Source: Drosophila persimilis (Eukaryota > Arthropoda > Insecta > Diptera > Drosophilidae). Taken from it: a stretch of 64,000 nucleotides of DNA. The stretch covers positions 1 to 64,000 of the forward strand of contig NW_020825381.1 in NCBI RefSeq assembly GCF_003286085.1, in the 5' to 3' direction. The notes beneath the pieces were generated by a model. The model had not been told where the DNA came from. It did not search any database and saw nothing but the letters and a program-made list of their open reading frames with translations. The position numbers were made by a program, and so were the translations under genes. Positions 1-9,272 of this stretch are shown here, piece by piece (the stretch's first letter is position 1; each line of letters begins with the position of its first letter).

Positions 1-1208
1 AAACAGCCAATGCAATTTTCCATTGCCTACTTGTCGGTGCTGCTGCCCTCGGACCACTTTCATCTCACTCAATATTGGGCTGAGTGAAAGTGGAACCGGG
101 GGTGAGAGCACCGGTAAATGTCGATCGGCGATCGGGTCTTTCGAGTGGATGGGAGATTGTGAGAGTTGGCGGACATGGAGTGTTCCATCATGAACCTCGT
201 CTGCTACTCTCATCTCGTCCACCCGCTCGAGAGGTTGCGATCGTCGGACGTTTATAAACGTGTCGTGTCGCCTCTTTTGATTGTTCTTTGCCGTGTCGCC
301 ATTTCCTTTTTCTGCGGTGCCCTGTTTTCTTTTTGTGGTGTCTGTCGGTGCCGTGCCGTGCCGTGCCCCCCCTGACATGACAAAAGTCCCTTCCCCCACC
401 GCCACTACTACTACCGACAACTTTCTGCTCCCCATAAATAACATTAATTTAAAAAAAAAACACAAACTAACGAGAGAAACTGTGTAAAGAGTTAGAAAGT
501 GCCAATAAATACATTAAACACAAACACACACACACACACAGAGACTTTTCAATTAAAAACAACAAGCAGGCAGCAAATCGCCAACACACAAACTAACAAC
601 AACCATGACGAAGGGAATGGCCAGACGGGGTCAAACAGACGCCACAGCGACGGCGGCAGACCGGCCCGCAGAGGGGCCCTAGCGGCAGCAGCAGGAGCCA
701 TCTACACCAACACCAACTCCGCCAATAGCCAGCAGCAGCAGCAGAGCACTCGGCGCAGATGCCAACACCAACGTCAACGCCAATGCAGAGCGCCACGCTA
801 CAGCGACGGCGGCTGCAGCCAATACAATGATAACAGCAATCGTGAGTACCGAGCCATCGCTGATGTATCCACGGCCACTTTTCCGGCCCTCTCGCGAATA
901 CCCGCACATTCTTATTGCCTCCTCCCCACCCCGCATACGAAACAAGTAAACCAACTGAGAGAGTTCGAAAGGGGGAAATGACAAAGAGACGACTAACAGT
1001 GAAGTCTGCAGAACAAGAGGCCTCGAAACATACCTGCCTTCATACCTACATATAGACGATACTTCAGCCCGAGCGGAAAAAGCAGCGAACGGATCGAACA
1101 TTACAATCGAACCTGGTTCGAGTTTGAGCTTGAACGCCCCCCTCATGACGAAAGCCCTGGCTGCAAACACAAACGCAAACACACATGCAAACTCAACCCG
1201 CAAATAAA
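1..1208 (+). mobile_element. 5' part of Jockey-clade non-LTR element (leader and start of Gag, decayed)
   Basis: No clean gene is seen here. The first 500 bases look like an untranslated leader (G/C-rich, with a short repeat of tgccg near 350, a run of A, and (CA)n near 523-540). From about 604 a frame opens with ATG and is rich in Gln, Ala, Thr and Asn, but it meets a stop within about 25 codons. Other frames carry the same composition, as in a low-complexity Gag N-terminus that has decayed. The same Gln-rich style resumes right after mini-me copy 1 at 2264 and leads into a zinc-knuckle Gag, so I infer one element split by the repeat. The left end lies outside or at the window edge. It could also be unrelated sequence that merely adjoins the element. 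Confidence 0.45.
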
Positions 1209-2263
1209 ACGAGGGGGAACGTTGTGAGTTGCTGCGGACAAACCGCAACTCTACAGTTATACCCGATACTAAGTCAGTATTGTCTCTCCTCCGCAGACGC
1301 CGCTAATATTAAACGACACGACAAAGAATGCGTGCGAGAGAGACAGAAAATCAGTCTGAGCGTGACGTCGGGCGCTGCGTAGCCAATGCAAATTGATTTG
1401 TTCCTTTTGGCTACAAAAATTATCTGATCTGATCCAAATTCAGCAACCGGATAGATATAGTCATTCTCTATGATTCTGCGTTTTAGTTTTCTCGAATCTG
1501 CAATATTGTGGATGCAACAGATTTTCGTCCTTTGTGTGGCGGAAGGGGGTGGGGCGAAATTTGAGATATACGTTTTATAGTGAGATCTAACAGAAGTGCG
1601 GATACCAAATTTGCTTACTCTAGCTTAATAGTCTCTGAGATTTGTGAATATCCCCAGATTTGCATTCTTTGCGGGGGCGGAAGGCGGTGTGGCGAAATTT
1701 TGAAACAAACTCGTCTCGGTCCGATATATTAGGAGTGTGGATACCAAATTTGGTTGCTCTAGCTTTTATAGTCTCTGAGATCTAGGCGCTAATGTTTTAC
1801 TCTAAGCAAAGCCGCATATGCTACGTGTGTGTTAGAGAGAGACAGGGCGAGAAAAAATGAAATTGTTTTCTTGATGCTGGCTATAATAATAATACGATCC
1901 AATTCAGATTCCGCAGTCTGAAAGATATGGTCATTCTCTACGATTCTGCGTTTTTGGTTTTCTCGTATCTTTAAAATTGTGGATGCCACAGATTTTCGTC
2001 CTTTGTGGGGCGGAAGTGGGCGAGGCGAAGTTCTGAACTATTTTTGTAGCGATCCAAAGCATCGTTGTTCTAGCTCTTATAGTCTTTGAGCACTAGGCGC
2101 TGAAGGGGACAGACAGACAGGGCTCAATCGACTCGGCTATTGATGCTGATCAAGAATATATATACTTTATGGGGTCGGAAACGATTCCTTCTGGACGTTA
2201 CACACATCCACTTTTACCACAAATCTAATATGCCCCAATACTCATTTTGAGTATCGGGTATAA
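1209..2263 (+). mobile_element. mini-me-like repeat, copy 1 (full length)
   Basis: It begins ACGAGGGGGAACGTTGTGAG, then a small hairpin (TGCGG/CCGCA) and TTATACCCGATACT. It ends with the inverted form at 2240-2263 (GAGTATCGGGTATAA). Near 2110-2175 it has the mini-me signature: GACA/GACG repeats, a core of about 33 bp (CTCAATCGACTCGGCTATTG...), then a TA run. Inside are three diverged direct repeats around 1517, 1656 and 1985, each with a CAGATTTTCGTCCTTTG-like start and a GGCGGAAG...GGCGAA centre. No protein is encoded, so it is non-autonomous. It interrupts a Gag-like low-complexity region. Confidence 0.8.
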
Positions 2264-3724
2264 AAAAGAAGCCAGCAGCAACAGCAGCAACTGGAAGAGC
2301 ACACAAGCCAGACAGTTAAACAGGTACAACAACAGCAACGACCCCTGCAGCAACTACGCCAATACAACCGCCAGCCTCAGTCACCCCCCACATAGCCCTC
2401 CCCGTGCCCCCTCCCTGTCTACAGCCAATGGTGCTGCCCCCCGCGTACTGCACACATTCCACCGGTAGTGCTACCAGCGATTCCGGCGATCATGCCGGTC
2501 CTGGAGAAACTGCAAAAAGATCCAAGGGTAGGAAGGTTCAGCACCAGGGTAGTAGGCAGGGAGGGCCTAAAGATACAGGCACGGGATAGGGCCACCCGGG
2601 ATGCAATAGTGGAGATCCTGGGAGATGAGGAGGAGGGCCTCTATACTCATCAGAGTAAGGACGATAGAGGGCTCCGCATCGTCGTCCGGGGTCTCCACCG
2701 CACTACCCCGACGGCCTGGCTGAACAAAGCTATGCTTGAGGCGGGATTCAATGTGACCTTCAGTAGAGTCCTGCCCAGCAGATACGAGAAACAGCCAAAC
2801 TATAATCTGTTTTAGGCGGAGATTGCCCCTCAAGCAGATCGAGGGGAGCTGGGGGTGCTGGCCCTTAAGCGGCTGGGCAGCCACCTGGTGTCGGTGGAGA
2901 GGCTGGCCAAGACGAAGGTCCCGGTCCAGTGCCACCGATGCCAGGCATTTGGCCACACGCGCGCCTACTGCAGACGAGCCTTCGTTTGTATGAGGTGCGC
3001 GGGAAGTCACCCCTCTACGGCATGCCCAAAGCCAAAAAATACACCTGCAAGGTGTGCAAACTGCCAAGGCTCCCACATAAGTGCATACAAGGGCTGCCAA
3101 GCCTACAAGGTGGCAAGGGGTAGGCTCCTGGAGCATCGAGCCGCAATGCAAGAGTCGAGGCGGACACGCCAGAAGCAGCAGCAGACACAAAAGCAGCCAA
3201 GTCAATGGAGGCAACCACCACAGCAACGACCAGTCACTCGACAGCAGCCACAGCAACGACCGATACGGCAGCAACAACAACAGCAGCAGAGGCCACGGAG
3301 GCACAACTATTGGGGGAAGCCCCAACGGCATCCCCAACATCAGCGACAACACCAATGGCAGTAGCAGCAGCAACATCAGAAACAGGAACAGCAACAGCTC
3401 CAGCGTAGTCAGGAACAAAACGGGGAACCCCAGATCCAGGGACAGCAGCAGCGACCGCCGCTACCGCACTACCCGCCGCAAATAAGGCTGAATGGTAAAA
3501 AGCACCCAAATCCAGCGGTGGCGAATCTCATTCGCTTCCAGAAAAGACTGGTACTGGAAAGGACAAATGATAAACAGCAACAATACCTGGGGCTGGACCA
3601 GCACCAACAACAGCAGCCACCACAGCAGCAACAACAAGAAACTCAAACTGCACTTGTCGGGACCGGCTCCATTGTCCACCTGGAAGGCATAGACATGGTC
3701 AGGGTAGAGAACTTGGAAAAGAAA
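2264..3724 (+). pseudogene. Gag (ORF1) of a Jockey-clade non-LTR retrotransposon, decayed
   Basis: ORF1 proteins of this clade bind element RNA and carry it to the target. From 2264 the frame is Gln-rich. A conserved Gag block follows at 2468-2815 and a second open segment at 2855-3364. The second holds three zinc knuckles in a row: CHRCQAFGHTRAYC (about 2932-2973), CMRCAGSHPSTAC and CANCQGSHISAYKGC. This triple knuckle is typical of Jockey and related non-LTR Gags. A stop at 2812-2815 and a short gap separate the two segments, and further frame changes occur after 3364, where the sequence turns into CAG-rich Gln tracts up to 3660. No endonuclease or reverse transcriptase follows, because mini-me copy 2 starts at 3725. 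The ORF2 piece at 14150 could belong to the same element, but that is speculation. Confidence 0.75.
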
Positions 3725-4713
3725 ACGAGGGGGAACGTTGTGAGTTGCTGCGGACACCGCAACTCTACAGTTATACCCGATACTAAGTCAGTATGGCTCT
3801 CCTCCGGCAGACGCCTCTAATATTAAACGACACGAAAAAGAGTGCGTGCGAGAGAGACAGAAAATAAGTCTGAGCGTGACGTCGGGCGCTGCGTAGCCAC
3901 TGAAAATTGTTTTTTTTCTTTTCGGCTATAAAAATTATCCGATCTGATCCAAATTCAGCAACTGGATAGATATGGTCAATCTCTATGATTCTGCGTTTTT
4001 AGTTTTCTCGAATCTGCAATATTGTGGATGCAACAGATTCTCGTCCTTTGTGTGGGCGGAAGGGGGTGGGGCGAAATTTTGAGATATACGTTTTATAGGG
4101 AGATCTAACAACAGTGCGGATACTAAATTTGGTTACTCTAGCCTTAATAGTCTCTGAGCTTTGTGGTTGCCCCAGATTTTCGTCCTTTGCGGGGGCGGAA
4201 GGGGGTGCGGCGAAATTTTGACACAAAACGGTCAAGGTCCGATATCACAGGAGTGTGGATACAAAATTTGGTTGCTCTAGCTCTTATGGGTTCTGAGATC
4301 CTTGAACTCATATTTTGCAATTGGCAAAACCGACCATGAAACCTGTGTGTTAGAGTGAGACAGAGCGAGAAAGAGTGAAATTGTTTTCGTGATTCTGGCT
4401 ATAATAATTATACGATCTGGTTCAGATTTTGCACTCTATAAGATTTAGTCATCTTCTACGATTCTGCGTTTTTAATTTTATCGTCTCTTTAAAAATGTGG
4501 ATGCCACAGATTTTCGTCCTTTGTGGGGGCGAAAGTGGGCGGGGCGAAGTTTTGAAATATTTTTGTAGCAGTGACATATCACAGAAGTCTGGATCCAAAA
4601 CATAGTTGCTCTAGCTCTTATAGTCTTTGAGCACTAGGCGCTGAAGGGGACGGACAGACGGACAGACGGACGGACGGACAGACGGACAGACAGACATGGC
4701 TCAATCGACTCGG
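3725..4713 (+). mobile_element. mini-me-like repeat, copy 2 (3' truncated)
   Basis: The start ACGAGGGGGAACGTTGTGAG, the hairpin, TTATACCCGATACTAAGTCAG and the three internal repeats (near 4028, 4172 and 4506) match copy 1. The (GACR)n tract at 4649-4695 is longer than in copy 1. The copy stops in the middle of the conserved core at 4713, where the LTR sequence of the Osvaldo-like element begins. The last 100 or so bases, including the terminal hairpin, are missing. Confidence 0.8.
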
Positions 4714-4789
4714 GACTCCGTATTTCGGACCGACGATGGGGGACAGGGCAGCAGTCCCGCGGACGGGAGCGATCGGGATGCGATAATAC

Positions 4790-5595
4790 CGACAGGTGTC
4801 GCCGAGAGTACCTAGGCTATCGCCGGACAGTACTTACGGGACCCCACCGGCTTGAGAGTTACTACGACGCGAAAGGGGGACTTTGCTATGCGGAAGTACC
4901 GACAAGTACCGCCGAGAGTACCTAGGCTATCGCCGGACGGTACTTACGGGACCCTGTCGGCCTAAGAATTACTACGACGCGGAAGGGGGACTTTGCTATG
5001 CGGAAATATCGACAAGTATCGCCGAGGGTACCTAGGCTATCGCCGGACGGTACTTACGGGACCCTGTCGGCCTAAGAATTACTACGAGGGTCAGGGATAT
5101 CGACAAGCATCACCGAGAGTGCCTAGGCAATCGCCGGATAGCACTTACGGGACACTGTCGAACTAAGAATTACCACGGGGGGTCAGGGATATCGGCAAGC
5201 ATCGCCGAGGGTGCCTAGGCAATCGCCGGATAGCACTTACGGGACACTGTCGAACTAAGAATTACTACGGGGGTCAGGGATATTGACAGGCATCGCCGAG
5301 AGTGCCTAGGAAATCGCCGGATAGCACTTACGGGACACTGTCGAACTAAGAATTACTACGATGGTCGGGGATACCGGCAAGCATCGCCGAGAGTGCCTAG
5401 GCAATCGCCGGATAGCACTTACGGGACACCGCCGAACTAAGAATTACTACGAGTACGAGAATACCGACGTGTATCGCCGAGAGTGCTTAGGCAATCGCCA
5501 GATAGCACTCACGGGACACTATCGGACTAAACAGGGCAGGTATCGCCGAGAGGTCTTAGGCAATCGCCGGACAGCCCCTTTGGGACCCAGGGAAC
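4790..5595. repeat. LTR minisatellite, about 9 units of 91-110 bp
   Basis: Each unit carries ATCGCCGAGAGTGCCTAGGC followed by AATCGCCGGATAGCACTTACG and ends near CTAAGAATTACTACG. Unit starts are near 4798, 4909, 5019, 5110, 5202, 5293, 5384, 5476 and 5544. The first two spacings are about 110 bp (with an insert GGGGGACTTTGCTATGCGGAA), the next ones about 91 bp, and the last units are shortened. The centre GCCTAGGC is an 8-bp palindrome. The same array in the other LTR (about 12480-13020) has fewer, more diverged units. Confidence 0.85.
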
Positions 5596-5984
5596 TACGG
5601 GGATCAGGCGAGACAGCAACAGGCGTCACCGGGGGCGCTTAGACGATCGTGGATAGCGGCCTCGGGACCCCGCGGGGTCTTCTCCCCGTAAGCGCAGCGT
5701 CGATGCAGGATCTTCTCCGTGTCACTGATAGCGTTGGCGTAGATCCGGGCCGCCACGTGTTTTACTTTTTCCAAGCCACTCGAATTTTTCCGCTGCGCCG
5801 GTGACTTTTGTCTCTCTTTTCGCTGCTGGCGCATCGTTACTCGGTTTTGGTTTTCCGAGTTTCTCTTCTGCCGTTGCTGCTGTGGGCTCACCGTTTCGGC
5901 GCTTCGACGCTGGCGGCTTATCTTTTCGGCGCTTCTCGTCTCCGGCCGTCGCTGAATTGATGCTGTTGGCTACCGTTTCGGCTC

Positions 5985-6265
5985 TTGGGCTTCCGCTGCT
6001 TTGTTGTCGTTGGGTTTTGCTTCTTGGTGTATTCCTCACCGTCTTTGGCTGCTGCTGCGTCGTTGTAGTTGGGTTTCTGCTTTCTCGGTGTATTCCTCGC
6101 TGTTGCTGCGTCGATGCCGTTGGTTTTCGGTCCTTGGTGTATTCCTCTCTCGTTTTGGCTGCTGCTGCGTCGTTGTTGTTGGGTTTTGGTTCTCGGTGTT
6201 TCCCTCGCCATCCTTTGGCTGCTGCTGCGTCGTTGTTGTTGGGTTTGGTTCTGAAAAGCCAGTGG
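5985..6265 (-). repeat. LTR repeats of about 57 bp with a coding-like frame
   Basis: Four or five imperfect units contain TTGGCTGCTGCTGCGTCGTTG and TCGGTGTATTCCTC on the plus strand. The minus strand reads as an open, Gln/Arg/Ser-rich repeat (118 codons at 5918-6274). The same frame is open in the 5' LTR (226 codons at 13549-14229). Whether it is translated is unknown. Confidence 0.7.
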
Positions 6266-6287
6266 CGTCCGCATAGATCGCGACTTG

Positions 6288-6306
6288 CCCCCCCCCCCCT
6301 TTAAAG
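6288..6306 (-). other. Polypurine tract of the Osvaldo-like element
   Basis: On the minus strand CTTTAAA is followed by twelve G residues and then the 3' LTR. This fits the site that primes plus-strand DNA synthesis. Confidence 0.6.
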
Positions 6307-6367
6307 AAGATAATAAGCTACGTGGGGCTTAGAGACCCCTCGGGCCGTATAATATGTAAAATTAATG

Positions 6368-6754
6368 TCATGTAGCCTTCGTGGCCTTCCCCCAAGGCGT
6401 GGGCGCCGAGCGAACACCTGCGGTTGCGAAGCGGCCATCGGGCTCTACTTCCTCTTCGGCGTCGGTCCCCGGGTCCTGGGTTTGTTGGTCGATCCACCCT
6501 TGGATGGCTGCCGCGCGCTGGCCCCATGGCATCCTGTCCTGTTGTCGAAGTGTCGCCTCTCCGACCCGCCTCAGCTGGGCTTGACGGGAGGCGGATGGCC
6601 CATTGGGGTCGACGATCCAGCCGCGAGCCCGGTTTGTCGTTGGTTCGTCGGCAGGTGCCGGGACTTCAGGCTGCTGGTCTCCGCTAGGGTGTCCCGTCGT
6701 ATCACCATTTGCCCCTTGGGGCCGAGCTTGCCTTCCGTCTCTTAGACGCTTCAT
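6368..6754 (-). CDS. Unknown 128-codon ORF in the env position of the Osvaldo-like element
   Basis: This open frame lies between the end of pol and the polypurine tract. The product is hydrophilic, rich in Gln, Arg, Pro, Ala and Asp, and has no membrane segment or signal peptide, so it does not look like a complete envelope protein. Its ATG at 6752-6754 lies about 20 bases after a good 3' splice-site sequence on the minus strand (TTTTCTCCCTAG), as expected for a spliced subgenomic message. It ends near a GC-rich, low-complexity stretch. It may be a remnant of an env-like ORF, an accessory protein or a chance ORF. I do not recognise the family. Confidence 0.35.
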   Translation of the reverse strand: MKRLRDGRQARPQGANGDTTGHPSGDQQPEVPAPADEPTTNRARGWIVDPNGPSASRQAQLRRVGEATLRQQDRMPWGQRAAAIQGWIDQQTQDPGTDAEEEVEPDGRFATAGVRSAPTPWGKATKAT

Positions 6755-6899
6755 GTATTCAGTCGATTCTAGGGAGAAAATGCCTGTCGGTTAGAACCTG
6801 CCTGTCTTAACTAAAAGTATTAATACCCTCCCCCTATCCTGCTTGAGCGGTGCGAGTAAGAAGATGTTTACATTGGGTGTAGTACTCATCTAATCCCAT

Positions 6900-7000
6900 A
6901 AGGGGACGTACACGTAGCTTACGGTTTCGTGGGTCGCGCCCCTTACGGGGCGAGGACGCTACGGTAGCGCGCTACCGCAAGTGGCCCTTGCGAAGTCGGC
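6900..7000. repeat. Palindromes between pol and the env-position ORF
   Basis: There is a perfect 16-bp palindrome CGGTAGCGCGCTACCG at 6962-6977. A CGCCCC/GGGGCG hairpin with a TTAC loop sits just upstream at about 6938-6953. No role is known. Confidence 0.55.
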
Positions 7001-7122
7001 AGGTCATTCGGGTCTCTCCAGCGTCGTCGGATTCTCCTCAGGGTGGTCCACTCCGTGGAACGCCTTTAAGTCAGCTAAACTCGCTGTTTTCCTTCGTTTG
7101 GCTCGTTGCATCTGTAGTCGAA

Positions 7123-9272
7123 CTACTGTAGTCGGGTTACCTGGTACGGCCCGTCGTACTTAGGGGCAGGCTCTGGTTCATTTCCTAATCCTGGGGTCAC
7201 TTCGTCGTACAAGGCTCCTGGTAGCCTTGGTTCTCGTCCGAGTACCAAAAAGGCCGGGCTGAAGCCCGTGGTGTCCGACGTGCTGCTGCTTATGGCCAAG
7301 CTTAACTCGGGGAGGAGATCGTCCCAGGTCCGTTGGTCCCGTCGACGTATTGTGCAATCATTGTCTTGATGGTCCGGTTTGCCCTCTCCGTCGGGTTTTG
7401 TTGAGGGGTATACGGCGCGGTGTGCTCGAGTTCCATTCCTGCCACCTCGCAAAATTTCCGGAAGGACCGACTAGTGAATTGTGTTCCGTTGTCGCACACA
7501 AACTTCCACGGGACCCCGAATCGGCAGAGGATCCTCTCTCGGAACGCCTTCTCCAAGTGGGCGGTTGTGGCTTTCCGGAGTGGCACAAGTTCTACCCATT
7601 TGCTGAATGAGTCGAAGAATACGATGACAGCTTTCGCAATTTTTCACTTATCGGGCCACGTCTCTGTAGAGTCCTGGCCAGTAATATCGTTGGGTTACCC
7701 GAGTGGTAGTCTTCCGTATTCCTAGGTGTCCGGCGGTCGGGTGATCGTGGCATTCTTCTAACACTCGTCTATGATGGCCACTGGTGACGCATAACTTCCA
7801 CTGGTGAGATTCTTCCCCGATTGGTCGGTGTCCAGGCTGCCGGTAGATCTGTCCGTTCTCGATTATAAATTCTCTGCATTCCTCAGGTCGTGACTGGATA
7901 CGTTTGAGCAACCTTTGTATCCAGGGGCATGTGGGCAGGTCTTCTAAGGCTCGCTGTATGGTGTCGATAGGTTGCCGGGAAAGAGCGTCTACTACGATGT
8001 TTTGGCTTCCGCGTCGGTAAAGCACGTCAAAGCGATACTGTTGGAGTTCCAGAGCCCAACGGGCGATGCGACCGGTTGGATTATTGATCGAGTTTAACCA
8101 CTTCAAGGCGAGATGGTCGGTGATGACGTCGAAGTGGTAGCCCTCCAGGTAGAATCGTAATTTCCTGATGGCCCAGACGATGGCTAAGCACTCATTTTCC
8201 GTGGCTGAGTAGTTCTCTCCTCTCCTCTCCACTGATCTGTTGCGTCAGGACGGCCCCTAGACCGTAGTCGCTTGCGTCAGTTTGTAGAGCGAACCTCTCT
8301 GCGAAATCCGGGCAGGCTAAGACGGGTGCTCGGGTTAACTTCTCCTTCAACTCCTCGAAAGCGGCCTGCTGTTCGTCACTCCAGATCCACCTTTTCTCCT
8401 TCTTCAGGAGGCTAGTCATTGGTTGTACAATCGTCGCGAAGTTTGGGACAAACCTCCGGTACCATCCCTAGGCAGCGTCGAAGCTCCTTTACTGAACTGG
8501 GTGGGGCCAACTTTCGGACGGCGACGATCTTATCTGGGTCGGTGTGTATACCCTGCTCAATTATGACATGTCCCAGGTATACGATGCTATTCTGGAAGAA
8601 GCTGCATTTCTTTTGGTTCAATCTCAGATTTGCTTCCCGTAGTCTCCGGAACACCTCTCGCAGATGATCGACGTGTTCCTCCAACGCCGCTCCGATGACA
8701 ATAATGTCATCAAGGTAAGCGAATGCGTTGGGTTCCTTTTGGGCATCACCTTCCAATGGAAGAGTCCTCTGCCCGGAACGGTGAAGGCGGTACATTCTCG
8801 GCATCCCTCGGCCAAAGGGATCTGCCAATACCCGTTCTTCAGGTCCAAAGTCGTAACGTGCGTTACGGAGCCTCTCGATGATGTGCTTGATCCTGGGCAG
8901 TGGGTAGGCGTCGGGTATTGATTGCGCGTTGAGTTGTCGGTAGTCTACGCGCATCCGCATCTCGCTTGTCTTCTTCCCCACCAGTACGATGGGAGCGATG
9001 TGTGGGCTTTTTGAAGCTTCGATCAGCCCGTCTTGCAGCAACTCGTCGACCTGAGCATTGATGATTTTCTGCATGGCCGGATTTTTGGGGAAGTACCTCT
9101 GCTTTATCGGCTTGTCGTCCTTCAGAGTGATGGTATGCTCAGCTATGTGAGACACGCCCTCCAATCCCTCGAACTTGGCCAATTCTTGCTTCAAAAACTC
9201 GGCTAGCCACGGCGGAAGGGGCGGTTCGGTTATGGGGGTGTCGGTGGCGAGATTTCTTCGAGCAGGGCACAT
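7123..9272 (-). pseudogene. Pol of the Osvaldo-like element, broken
   Basis: Reverse transcriptase begins near 9272 with a fingers block (PPWLAEFLKQELAKFEG... and SKSPHIAPIVLVGKK) and the LNAQSIPDAYPLPRI motif. The palm motif DLKNGYWQIPLAE follows at about 8800-8848, and YLDDIIVIG at about 8705. The stretch that should hold the MPFGL motif (between WKVMP and the YLDD region) is missing, about 22 residues, with a frame change. RNase H continues at 8192-8419 (TDASDYGLGAVL) and 7648-8232 (TDHLALKWL, DALSRQ). The integrase His pair (HPTAGHLGIRK) is present, but the two Cys and the first catalytic Asp are gone through a deletion near 7640. The later VCDNGTQF and NPTERANR (Asp and Glu) remain. No aspartic protease active site is visible between gag and RT. 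The element cannot move itself. Confidence 0.85.

Larger units (their letters stand above)
4711..6287 (-). repeat. 3' LTR of the Osvaldo-like element (end truncated)
   Basis: This direct repeat partner of 12330-14140 opens on the plus strand with GGGACTCCGTATTTCGG. It continues through the minisatellite and the about 57-bp repeats and ends just inside the C-run at 6288. Relative to the other LTR it lacks the part corresponding to 12248-12329 and most of the 13100-13390 block, and it has more minisatellite units. Confidence 0.7.

Noticed and set aside
166-375. 69-codon ORF as a small host gene
   Set aside because: No recognisable domain, low-complexity Cys/Val codons from a tgccg repeat, and it lies in a leader-like region.
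3204-3509. Ala-, Thr- or Val-rich ORFs on both strands
   Set aside because: They are other frames of CAG/CAACAG tracts in the Gag tail.
1-3724. Telomeric HeT-A or TART array
   Set aside because: The Gag knuckles fit the Jockey clade broadly, but there is no head-to-tail array or telomeric context.
4790-5595. Regular repeats that could be taken for a CRISPR array
   Set aside because: Units are 91-110 bp and diverge without unique spacers. They lie inside an LTR, and the genome is a fly.
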